NCBI GenBank assembly: GCA_012512705.1
Contig: JAAZDR010000293.1
Location: 1-10,663, forward strand
Length of the DNA: 10,663 bases
Source of the DNA: Bacillota bacterium
Lineage (GTDB): Bacteria; Bacillota; Dethiobacteria; DTU022; JAAZDR01
Reading direction: 5' to 3'
The notes beneath the pieces are model-generated. The model searched no databases, was not told the DNA's origin, and saw only the letters and a program-made list of their open reading frames with translations. Positions 1 through 5,991 of the stretch are shown piece after piece. Position 1 is the first letter of the stretch. Each line of letters begins with the position of its first letter. The translations under genes were made by a program, and so were the position numbers.

Positions 1-138
1 GCTAAAGGGTTTGCGATTACTAAACGTCAGGTCGTTCTCCCTGAATCGATTAAAAATTTAGGTGTAACCAGCGTAGAAATAAAGTTATACCCAGGTGTAA
101 CGGCACAGGTGAAAGTGGAAGTTTGCCAGAAGGGATAA
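1..138 (+). CDS. rplI: 50S ribosomal protein L9, C-terminal part (5' truncated by window)
   Basis: Reading frame 1 is open from the first base to a TAA at 136-138 and gives 45 residues. They fit the end of the C-terminal domain of L9: 'AITKRQVVLPESIKNLG' matches the 'I-KR-I-LPE-IK-LG' segment, and 'VEIKLYPGVTAQVKVEV' matches the closing 'VKLHPEVTA-LKV-V' strands. L9 binds 23S rRNA in the large subunit and its C-terminal domain reaches out from the L1 side. The N-terminal RNA-binding domain and the long connecting helix lie upstream of the window. Position directly before dnaB is the classic Firmicute order. The dnaB ribosome site begins 63 bp after this stop and no terminator separates them, so the two are probably co-transcribed. 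Confidence 0.9.
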   Translation, partial: AKGFAITKRQVVLPESIKNLGVTSVEIKLYPGVTAQVKVEVCQKG

Positions 139-201
139 CCCTTAATTTGGCAGCTCTTTTTGATTTTTTAATCTAGAATTAAAGAGATATTATGCCGGTA
201 A

Positions 202-209
202 AGAAGGAG
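202..209 (+). promoter_or_regulatory. Ribosome binding site that fixes the dnaB start
   Basis: AGAAGGAG lies 9 nt before the ATG at 219. The longer open frame begins at an ATG at 192, which has no Shine-Dalgarno-like sequence in front of it and would place this ribosome site inside the coding sequence. The ATG at 219 is therefore preferred. Confidence 0.75.
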
Positions 210-218
210 TTTGTGAGG

Positions 219-1568
219 ATGGTAGAGCTTAGCGATCGCCTGCCACCGCAAAATTTGGAGGCAGAAAAGTCAGTTTTGGGGTCGATGATTATTGAGGAAG
301 AGGCGATCTTGACAGCAGCGGAGATTTTAAAACCTGAGGATTTCTACCGGGAAGCGAACCGTGAACTGTTTGCAACCATGGTCGCGCTAGCTGATAGGGG
401 AGAACCAGTAGATGTTATAACTCTTGCTGAAGATCTCAGCCGGCGGCAAAAATTGGAATCTGTTGGCGGACCGACTTACTTGACCGCACTGGCTAATGTT
501 GTCCCTACAGCGGCAAATGTGGCCTATTATGCCCGTATTGTCCGCGAAAAAGCGCTTTTAAGGCGTTTAATTAATGCAGCGACTAAGATTGCCGCCAAGA
601 GCTATGAGCCCCCCGAAAATGTGGACGAGCTTATCGATGAGGCAGAGCAGCTGATATTTGATGTAGCAAACCGCAGGGATCAGCAAGGATTCACGCCGCT
701 TAAGGAAATTTTGCCCCGCACTTTTGAAAATATTGAAAAACTTTACGAGAATAAGAGCGGCATAACTGGTAAGGCAACAGGGTTTGTTGATTTTGACAAT
801 CTAACCTCAGGATTACAGGATTCGGATTTGATTATTATCGCCGCCCGTCCGAGCATGGGAAAGACTACTTTAGCTTTAAACATGGCCCATTACCTCGCGG
901 TTAGGGAAAAAGAGCCAGTTGCTTTTTTTAGTCTGGAGATGTCTAAGGAACAACTTGTGCAGCGTCTTTTATGCGCAGAAGCAGGAATAGATTCTCAGCG
1001 CCTGCGCCGTGGGATGCTCACAGATGATGATTGGCCAAAGCTAACCCGAGCTGTCGGTCCTCTGAGCGAGGCCAAGCTTTTTATCGATGATACAGCAGCC
1101 ATTTCCATCGTGGAGATGCGTGCAAAAGCTAGGCGTCTTAAGGCGGAACACGGCTTAAGCGCAGTGTTTGTGGATTATCTACAGCTGATGACTAGCAGTA
1201 CAAAGCATGAAAACCGCCAACAGGAGATCTCCAGCATTTCCCGTTCCTTGAAGGCATTGGCCAAGGAGCTCAGCGTTCCTGTAGTGGCCTTGTCCCAGTT
1301 GAGCCGCGCTGTTGAGCAGCGTAACGATAAGCGCCCAATTTTAAGCGATCTTTTAGAGTCGGGAGGAATCGAGGCTAACGCTGATCTGGTTGCTTTTATT
1401 TATCGCGATGATTACTATAACAAAGAATCGGAAAAAGAAAACATTGCAGAAATTATTATTGCTAAGCAGCGAAACGGGCCGGTAGGGACAATTGAACTTT
1501 ATTTTATGAGCTCACAAAATAAATTTTTAAACCTAAGTTATAAAGAACAAGATCTAGCAATTGGATAA
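219..1568 (+). CDS. dnaB: Replicative DNA helicase DnaB (DnaC in Bacillus nomenclature)
   Basis: This is the hexameric ATP-dependent 5'-3' helicase that unwinds the chromosome at the fork and recruits primase. From the ATG at 219 it has 449 residues, close to the 454 of B. subtilis. The N-terminal primase-interacting domain starts with 'DRLPPQNLEAEKSVLG' (about residues 6-21). The RecA-like motor follows: Walker A 'ARPSMGKT' (209-216, Lys215), Walker B 'VFVDYLQL' (Asp319), and the 'AKQRNGP' segment (415-421) that supplies the Lys and Arg acting on the neighbouring subunit's nucleotide. One oddity: the usual 'SDLRESGSIEQDAD' reads 'SDLLESGGIEANAD', so Leu379 stands where Arg is normally found (codon 1353-1355). 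All other motor motifs are intact and I expect a working helicase. It follows rplI and ends in a strong hairpin. No intein or insertion is seen. Confidence 0.97.
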   Translation: MVELSDRLPPQNLEAEKSVLGSMIIEEEAILTAAEILKPEDFYREANRELFATMVALADRGEPVDVITLAEDLSRRQKLESVGGPTYLTALANVVPTAANVAYYARIVREKALLRRLINAATKIAAKSYEPPENVDELIDEAEQLIFDVANRRDQQGFTPLKEILPRTFENIEKLYENKSGITGKATGFVDFDNLTSGLQDSDLIIIAARPSMGKTTLALNMAHYLAVREKEPVAFFSLEMSKEQLVQRLLCAEAGIDSQRLRRGMLTDDDWPKLTRAVGPLSEAKLFIDDTAAISIVEMRAKARRLKAEHGLSAVFVDYLQLMTSSTKHENRQQEISSISRSLKALAKELSVPVVALSQLSRAVEQRNDKRPILSDLLESGGIEANADLVAFIYRDDYYNKESEKENIAEIIIAKQRNGPVGTIELYFMSSQNKFLNLSYKEQDLAIG

Positions 1569-1607
1569 TTAGCCCAGATGGAAACAGCCTCCATCTGGGC
1601 TAATTAT
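1565..1607 (+). terminator. Long hairpin terminator after dnaB
   Basis: The arms 1565-1582 and 1590-1607 are perfectly complementary over 18 bp, with a 7-nt loop. The left arm begins just before the dnaB stop codon (TAA, 1566-1568). The sequence that follows is T-rich but broken (TTATTTGTATATG), so the U tract is weaker than ideal. The minus side has no T run. It probably ends the rplI-dnaB transcript. Confidence 0.8.
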
Positions 1608-1658
1608 TTGTATATGAATTTTATATATAAATTGGTCTGAAAAAAAGCATGCATAAAA

Positions 1659-1687
1659 TTGTAACAAATTTTACACTATATGATAAT
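1659..1687 (+). promoter_or_regulatory. Candidate distal promoter and TGTAA-N6-TTACA inverted repeat
   Basis: TTGTAA (1659-1664) and GATAAT (1682-1687) are spaced 17 bp, a fair match to sigma-A elements. The inverted repeat TGTAA (1660-1664) / TTACA (1671-1675) overlaps the -35. It resembles the half-sites nearer the M23 gene. Within the AT-rich region 1608-1844 a chance match is possible, and this is weaker than the proximal promoter at 1772-1799. Confidence 0.35.
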
Positions 1688-1759
1688 ATATACCAACAAA
1701 ATTTTTTTGAGGTTTTAATTTTCAAAAGCAGGAATTCATAACCATTGCCACGAATAAAT

Positions 1760-1788
1760 TGTTAAGGCAAATTAACATTAATTTAACA
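1760..1788 (+). promoter_or_regulatory. OmpR-family (probably WalR) binding site upstream of the M23 gene
   Basis: TTAACA at 1772-1777 and TTAACA at 1783-1788 are separated by exactly 5 bp. On the minus strand this is TGTTAA-N5-TGTTAA, which fits the B. subtilis WalR consensus TGTWAH-N5-TGTWAH. A further TGTTAA lies at 1760-1765 and makes an inverted repeat with the first TTAACA. Read on the plus strand the pair also fits the Bacillus PhoP box (TTHACA repeats), so the two regulators cannot be told apart from sequence alone. WalR is favoured because its gene lies next door and the target is a wall hydrolase. Confidence 0.55.
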
Positions 1789-1799
1789 AATTTTATAAT
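1772..1799 (+). promoter_or_regulatory. Proximal promoter of the M23 peptidase gene
   Basis: A perfect -10 TATAAT (1794-1799) has TTAACA (1772-1777), a 5/6 match to TTGACA, 16 bp upstream. The -35 hexamer is the first half-site of the OmpR-family box, so the regulator would sit at the -35 region. A start near 1806 would leave a leader of about 40 nt before the ATG at 1845. Confidence 0.6.
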
Positions 1800-1844
1800 A
1801 GCTAATACTTTTAACTTATCCCAACAAATAACGGGAGGGTTTCT

Positions 1845-3248
1845 ATGGAGCCAGAAAATTCTACTCCTGGAGCAAAATTCAAATCCTGGTCTTGGTTGCT
1901 CTTCATGTTTGCTGCTTCCCTTGTGTTAACTGGTACCTTCGCTGTACAGAAGTATAACGACAGTTTTCTTTACAGCGTAGCAGTTGAAGGTGAGGAAGTG
2001 GGCTTAGTACGTGAAGCAGAGCTGGTCGAGGAGTATTTGCAAGAAATTACGGAAGAAACCAGGCAAAAGCTAGGGATGGACGTAGTAGTAATGGAAGACG
2101 TGGTTTTGGAGCTAGAATACCGGCCATGGGAAGAGGAAACACCTGCCAAGGTTAAAGAGGAACTGCAAAAACGCCTGACATTTAAAACAAAAGGATATAT
2201 GGTTACGCTCAATGAAGAGCCAATTATGCCGGTGGCCACTGAAGAAGATGTCCAATCAGTTGTTGATGCGATTGAAAAAGCATATACAGAAGTGAAAGCG
2301 GAAAATGTCCGGCTAGTTGATGTCTCCATACAGGAGAAAATTGGCTGGAAGGAGGTACTCGTTGCTCCAGAAGAGATTCAGACACCTGATTATGTCTCGG
2401 AGATCCTGTTGCGCGGTACGGATAAAAGGGAAAATTATCTGGTTTCTCGTGGCGATACTCTTTGGGATATCGCCCGCAAACATGAACTTACTGTTGAAGA
2501 GCTGCGCAGAGCTAATCCTCAGTTAGATGGCGAACTGATCCAACCAGGTGATGAATTGGAGCTGATTGTGGCTGAGCCGAAAGTGAATGTGACGACAGTA
2601 GAAGAAGTGACGGTGACAGAAAAGATTCCTTTTGAAACCACCTATACTAATGACAGTTCGATGTGGAGAAATCAAACGAAAATTGTCACTCCGGGGGAAC
2701 ACGGCAAAAAGGAAGCAACTTACCGGGTTACGAGGGTAAACAATAAGGAAGTTAAAAGGGAAAAGATTGAGGAAAAAATAATAAAGGAACCAAAGGAACA
2801 AGTTGTTGCCAGGGGAACAGGGAGCATCCCTTCCAGGGGAACAGGGAAATTCTGCTGGCCGGTTTCTGGAGGAGGAATCATTACCCAGTATTTTCATGGT
2901 AGGCACAGAGGGTTAGATATCAGTGCTAGCGGCAGTATTGTGCAGAAAAAAAATACACCTATTTTAGCTGCAGACGATGGGATTGTCGTTCATGCAGGCT
3001 ATGAAGGCAGCTATGGGCTTACGGTAGTAATTTACCATGGCGGGGCGCAAAAGTATTATACCCGTTATGCTCACAATTCTCGCAACCTTGTATCCGCTGG
3101 CGATGAAGTAAAGAAGGGACAGATTATTGGCTATATGGGTAATTCGGGGTATACACGGGGCGCTACTGGTGTTCACCTTCATTTTGAGATCCGGCGTGGC
3201 AGCAAGTATGGCACACCTTTGAATCCGCTAGATTTTTTCCGACCCTGA
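1845..3248 (+). CDS. Membrane-anchored LysM-G5-M23 peptidoglycan endopeptidase
   Basis: This is a predicted zinc metallopeptidase that cuts peptide crosslinks in the cell wall, acting outside the membrane. The 467-residue protein begins with a short cytoplasmic stretch and one membrane helix (about 15-34), with no obvious cleavage site, so it is probably anchored. An acidic, helical region without a recognised domain spans about 40-190. A LysM module follows (about 198-241, 'YLVSRGDTLWDIARKHELT'), then a G5 domain (about 248-323) and the M23/LytM-type peptidase (about 335-465). Zinc ligands by analogy with LytM are His354 and Asp358 ('HRGLD') and His446 ('HLHFE'); His410 ('YAH') and His444 are the likely catalytic histidines, so the enzyme should be active. 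GGGAGGG at 1833-1839 supports the ATG at 1845. The gene stands alone between its own promoter and terminator, next to walR, whose regulon in other Firmicutes includes wall hydrolases. The exact bond cut is not predictable. Confidence 0.93.
   Translation: MEPENSTPGAKFKSWSWLLFMFAASLVLTGTFAVQKYNDSFLYSVAVEGEEVGLVREAELVEEYLQEITEETRQKLGMDVVVMEDVVLELEYRPWEEETPAKVKEELQKRLTFKTKGYMVTLNEEPIMPVATEEDVQSVVDAIEKAYTEVKAENVRLVDVSIQEKIGWKEVLVAPEEIQTPDYVSEILLRGTDKRENYLVSRGDTLWDIARKHELTVEELRRANPQLDGELIQPGDELELIVAEPKVNVTTVEEVTVTEKIPFETTYTNDSSMWRNQTKIVTPGEHGKKEATYRVTRVNNKEVKREKIEEKIIKEPKEQVVARGTGSIPSRGTGKFCWPVSGGGIITQYFHGRHRGLDISASGSIVQKKNTPILAADDGIVVHAGYEGSYGLTVVIYHGGAQKYYTRYAHNSRNLVSAGDEVKKGQIIGYMGNSGYTRGATGVHLHFEIRRGSKYGTPLNPLDFFRP
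2809..2847 (+). repeat. In-frame direct repeat in the G5-M23 linker
   Basis: The 15-mer CCAGGGGAACAGGGA occurs at 2809-2823 and again at 2833-2847, offset by 24 bp. It encodes 'RGTGSIPS' followed by 'RGTGK' in the flexible linker between the G5 and peptidase domains. The spacing keeps the frame, as expected of a small tandem duplication in a linker. Confidence 0.8.
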
Positions 3249-3260
3249 TTTTATCTGGTG

Positions 3261-3290
3261 AAAAGGAGCACTTTTAAGTGCTCCTTTTTT
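3261..3290 (+). terminator. Intrinsic terminator after the M23 gene
   Basis: An 11-bp stem (3261-3271 with 3278-3288, AAAAGGAGCAC / GTGCTCCTTTT) with a 6-nt loop runs into a TTTTTT tract (3285-3290). It lies 12 bp after the stop codon. It separates the peptidase gene from the wal operon, which therefore needs its own promoter. Confidence 0.92.
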
Positions 3291-3294
3291 AATT

Positions 3295-3333
3295 TGTAAC
3301 CAAGAGATAAAGTAAATGTAATCTTTTTGTAAC
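3295..3333 (+). promoter_or_regulatory. Phased WalR-type half-sites upstream of walR
   Basis: TGTAAT (3317-3322) and TGTAAC (3328-3333) are separated by 5 bp, an exact match to the WalR consensus TGTWAH-N5-TGTWAH. Another TGTAAC lies at 3295-3300, exactly 22 bp before the second, and the position between them (3306-3311, GATAAA) is a 4/6 match. The four units share an 11-bp period, so they face the same side of the helix, as expected for head-to-tail OmpR-family dimers. The array ends 10 bp before the -10 box. This suggests autoregulation by WalR; the regulator's identity is inferred. Confidence 0.6.
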
Positions 3334-3343
3334 AAAGGAGCTT

Positions 3344-3349
3344 TATAAT
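3344..3349 (+). promoter_or_regulatory. -10 box of the walR promoter (no good -35)
   Basis: A perfect TATAAT. The hexamers at 16-18 bp spacing upstream (around 3320-3327, AATCTTTT) do not resemble TTGACA, and there is no extended -10 TG. A promoter of this kind usually needs an activator, which fits the half-sites just upstream. The expected start is near 3356. Confidence 0.6.
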
Positions 3350-3392
3350 ATAACTAAGTTGACCCCCTCTTTAATATATATTTTTTAATCGG

Positions 3393-3422
3393 ATGCGCGG
3401 TTTAAAGGCCGCGCATTTTTTT
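3393..3422 (+). terminator. Intrinsic terminator (possible attenuator) in the walR leader
   Basis: ATGCGCGG (3393-3400) and CCGCGCAT (3409-3416) form a perfect, GC-rich 8-bp stem with an 8-nt loop, followed by seven T (3416-3422). It lies about 40 bp downstream of the predicted walR transcription start and about 65 bp before the walR ATG. No gene ends here: the preceding gene already has its own terminator at 3261-3290. It may be a leader attenuator, or it may end a short RNA. A possible competing pairing is CTTTAA (3369-3374) with TTAAAG in the loop (3402-3407). Confidence 0.7.
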
Positions 3423-3488
3423 GCAGGAAATAAGAAAGTTAAAAGCGAAGTTTATATGAGCAAAGCAGTAAGGGTAGGGATATTAAGG

Positions 3489-4175
3489 ATGGGAAAGATC
3501 CTTGTTGTTGATGATGAACAGCCGATTGCAGAAATTTTGAAATATAACCTTGAACAGGAAGGTTACCATGTGCTTCTAGCTTATGACGGTGATACGGCAA
3601 TAGATATTGCTTTTAAAGAAAAGCCTTCCCTGATTGTGTTGGATATCATGCTGCCTCAAAAGGACGGTTTTACTGTATGTCGGGAGATTAGGGCAAAGAT
3701 GAAAGTGCCGATCATTATGCTTTCGGCCAGAGAAGCGGAGATAGATAAAATTCTTGGATTGGAATTAGGCGCTGATGATTATGTCACTAAACCCTTTAGC
3801 GCACGCGAGGTTGTGGCTAGGGTCAAGGCTCTGCTGCGACGTGTGCAAATGGAGGGCTCGGAACAAAAGAAGGAACCTTTGACCTGTGGTTCCCTGCGTA
3901 TTGATGAAGAACAGATGGAGGTCTTTAAGGGAGACAAAAAAATAGATCTTAGCTATCGTGAATACTCGCTGTTGCTCTTTTTGTTACGAAACAGCGGGCA
4001 TGTATTTAGCCGAGAAAAACTGCTCGATGCTGTCTGGGGATATGATTTTTATGGGGACGACCGCACTGTTGATGTTACTATTCGCCGTTTAAGGGAAAAA
4101 ATTGAGGATAATCCCAGTCAGCCTCAGTATATTCAGACAAGACGCGGGGCCGGTTATTATTTGAGGAGGCCTTAG
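3489..4175 (+). CDS. walR: Response regulator WalR (YycF), OmpR/PhoB family
   Basis: WalR is the DNA-binding partner of WalK and controls wall hydrolase and wall metabolism genes; it is essential in several Firmicutes. From the ATG at 3489 it has 228 residues (B. subtilis 235). The receiver domain (about 1-117) has the acidic pocket Asp8-Asp9, the phosphoacceptor Asp52 ('LDIMLP'), Ser79 and Lys101 ('VTKPF'). Thr100 matches the threonine that PrkC phosphorylates in B. subtilis WalR. The C-terminal winged helix (about 130-226) contains 'VWGYDFYGDDRTVDVTIRRL' and ends 'RRGAGYYLRRP', very close to WalR. The frame is open back to an ATG at 3393, but that codon lies in a terminator hairpin; homology to 'MDKKILVVDDE' supports 'MGKILVVDDE'. 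The ribosome site is only moderate (AGGGTAGGG, 3471-3479). An ATG at 3456 is a less likely alternative. The next gene starts 1 bp after the stop. Confidence 0.95.
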   Translation: MGKILVVDDEQPIAEILKYNLEQEGYHVLLAYDGDTAIDIAFKEKPSLIVLDIMLPQKDGFTVCREIRAKMKVPIIMLSAREAEIDKILGLELGADDYVTKPFSAREVVARVKALLRRVQMEGSEQKKEPLTCGSLRIDEEQMEVFKGDKKIDLSYREYSLLLFLLRNSGHVFSREKLLDAVWGYDFYGDDRTVDVTIRRLREKIEDNPSQPQYIQTRRGAGYYLRRP

Positions 4176-4176
4176 C

Positions 4177-5991
4177 ATGCTTAAGAGCGTACAGTGGAAA
4201 ATTGTCCTGCTTTATTCCCTGCTGATTCTCTTTGCCATGCAGTTAATCGGCGTCTATACTATTCAGTCCTTAGAGCGTTATTATTTGAATAATTATTTTG
4301 CGAATATGGAGGCCCAGGGCGAACTGGTGGCCAGCTTTGTCAGCGGGCGTCTTTTAGAGGAAGACGGCGAGGCCTATATTGCTGATCTGCTGCAGGAGTT
4401 TGATGCCTACAGTGGTCTGGAGATCATGGTCCTGGATCGTTTTGGGCGGGTAATTGGCGACTTTGCCGAAAACGGTTATTGGCAAAGCCGCCGGGTTATT
4501 CAGGAGGAAGTAAGCAGGGCCCTTGCCGGCAACCGCAGTGAGGCTTTGCGTTTTAATCCGGAAGACCAGCAGCGCTATTACTACCTTGCCCTGCCGATTA
4601 AGGCCGAACAGACTGTTGTCGGTGTAATTTATTTAAACGGCTCTTTGGAACAGATCGATACGATTTTGAATCAGGTTAAGATGATCCACCTCACCGGCTC
4701 GGCGCTGGTTTTGGGAGTGGCGATTGTTGTTGGTATGGTATTGGCACGAACTATTACTGCGCCGATTCAGGAGGTTACCAATAAAGCGGCGAAGATGGCT
4801 AGCGGTGATTTTACACAAAGGATCAATGTCCAGGCAGAAGACGAAATCGGCCAGCTGGGAAAGATGTTCAATCACCTAACCTTACGTTTAAGCGAGACCT
4901 TGGAACAGATCTCCGCAGAAAAAAACAAAGTGGAGACCATACTTAATTATATGAGCGATGGTATTATCGCCTTTAACAAAAAGGGTGAGCTGATTCATCT
5001 CAACCCAGCAGCAAAAAGGCTGCTGCCGTCTTCTGAGGGTGACGACACCCCTCCAAAAGATGTGTCGATTTTAAAGCCGTTTTTTCCTGAAGAGGAACTG
5101 GCAGAACTCTTAAATATTGACAAGCCGATAACGCGGGAAATAAGCATCCGCAGCGGGAGGGAAAAAACTAAGTCATTACAGGTGCATTTTGTCCCTCTGG
5201 CTGAGAAAGCCTCTTTTTCAGGCATCCTGGTAGCGATTCATGATATCACACAGGAGAGAGAGCTGATTCATCTACAGCAGGAGTTTGTTGCAAATGTCTC
5301 TCATGAACTGCGCACACCGTTGACGACGGTAAAAAGTTACGTGGAAACGCTCCTAGACGGAGCTATGGAGCAGCCGAAACTTTTGGTTAAATTTTTAAAT
5401 GTAGTTGAGGCTGAGACAGAACGGATGGTTAACCTTGTCCGCAACCTGCTCGTTTTGTCTCAATTTGATTCCTACCACGTCTCGTGGAAAAAAGAGCAGG
5501 TAGATATGAACAGCCTTGTTTGTGAAGTTATTGATCAGTTTAGTTTAAAAATTAAGGAACGCAAATTAATTGTTGAAAACCACCTCAAAAACGCGCAAAT
5601 TCCTAAATTAATTGTTGATCGTGACCGCATTAAGCAGGTGTGGATCAATATTATCGGCAATGCACTTAAATACACCCCTCCTGGAGGGAAGATCAAACTG
5701 GGCGCTTTTTTAAAGGATGAGGGCAAAGTTTCTTTTTATATTAAGGATACTGGAATCGGCATCCCTACTGAGGAGCAGGAACGGGTTTTTGAGCGCTTTT
5801 ATCGGGTGGACAAAGGTCGCTCACGTCAAAGAGGGGGAACCGGCCTCGGACTTTCCATAGCAAAAGAGATCATCAAAGCGCATTCCGGGGAGATATGGCT
5901 GGAGAGCAGCCCCGGCGAAGGGACAACAGTAAGCTTTACCCTGCCGCATATGGAGCGCGAAGGAGGAGATCTGCGTTGTTCGAGCGCCTGA
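4177..5991 (+). CDS. walK: Sensor histidine kinase WalK (YycG)
   Basis: WalK is the membrane kinase that phosphorylates WalR in response to the state of the cell wall. It has 604 residues (B. subtilis 611). The order is: TM1 (about 9-28), an extracytoplasmic Cache-like sensor region (about 30-165), TM2 (about 170-191), HAMP (about 191-242), a cytoplasmic PAS domain (about 250-360, with 'NYMSDGIIAFN' and 'AIHDITQ'), HisKA with phosphoacceptor His376 ('VANVSHELRTPLT'), and HATPase_c with N box Asn495 ('NIIGNALKYTP'), G1 Asp524 ('DTGIGIP'), F box 'ERFYR' and G2 'GGTGLGLS' (553-560). All catalytic elements are present. A perfect GAGGAGG (4163-4169) sits inside the end of walR, so translation is probably coupled. 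The last 16 bp overlap yycH. Confidence 0.96.
   Translation: MLKSVQWKIVLLYSLLILFAMQLIGVYTIQSLERYYLNNYFANMEAQGELVASFVSGRLLEEDGEAYIADLLQEFDAYSGLEIMVLDRFGRVIGDFAENGYWQSRRVIQEEVSRALAGNRSEALRFNPEDQQRYYYLALPIKAEQTVVGVIYLNGSLEQIDTILNQVKMIHLTGSALVLGVAIVVGMVLARTITAPIQEVTNKAAKMASGDFTQRINVQAEDEIGQLGKMFNHLTLRLSETLEQISAEKNKVETILNYMSDGIIAFNKKGELIHLNPAAKRLLPSSEGDDTPPKDVSILKPFFPEEELAELLNIDKPITREISIRSGREKTKSLQVHFVPLAEKASFSGILVAIHDITQERELIHLQQEFVANVSHELRTPLTTVKSYVETLLDGAMEQPKLLVKFLNVVEAETERMVNLVRNLLVLSQFDSYHVSWKKEQVDMNSLVCEVIDQFSLKIKERKLIVENHLKNAQIPKLIVDRDRIKQVWINIIGNALKYTPPGGKIKLGAFLKDEGKVSFYIKDTGIGIPTEEQERVFERFYRVDKGRSRQRGGTGLGLSIAKEIIKAHSGEIWLESSPGEGTTVSFTLPHMEREGGDLRCSSA
5960..5968 (+). promoter_or_regulatory. 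Ribosome binding site that fixes the yycH TTG start
   Basis: AAGGAGGAG lies within the last codons of walK, 7 nt before TTG at 5976. It decides against the ATG at 5895, which has no ribosome site and would add 27 Arg-rich residues read from walK sequence in another frame. Confidence 0.8.

Noticed and set aside
139..201. Possible dnaB promoter or hairpin (TTGATT ... TATTAT, and CTCTTT/AAAGAG)
   Set aside because: The hexamers are 22 bp apart and the paired arms are short and AT-only, so neither is convincing.
192..218. ATG at 192 as the dnaB start
   Set aside because: No ribosome site precedes it, whereas AGAAGGAG lies 9 nt before the ATG at 219, and the shorter protein matches DnaB N-termini.
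1680..1718. Tiny frame ATGATAATATATACC... in the M23 upstream region
   Set aside because: Only 12 codons, no ribosome site, within AT-rich promoter-like DNA.
2523..2906. Open frame on the minus strand inside the M23 gene (and similar minus-strand frames at 1970-2329, 8814-9224 and 9237-9644)
   Set aside because: These are shadows of conserved plus-strand genes, have low-complexity Ser/Phe/Ile-rich translations, and lack ribosome sites and recognisable domains.
3393..3488. ATG at 3393 as the walR start
   Set aside because: This ATG is the first base triplet of a terminator hairpin, the extra 32 residues match nothing in WalR, and the receiver domain begins at 3489.
5895..5975. ATG at 5895 as the yycH start
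   Set aside because: It lies deep in walK in another frame, has no ribosome site, and adds an Arg-rich tail ahead of the membrane helix. TTG at 5976 has AAGGAGGAG in front.
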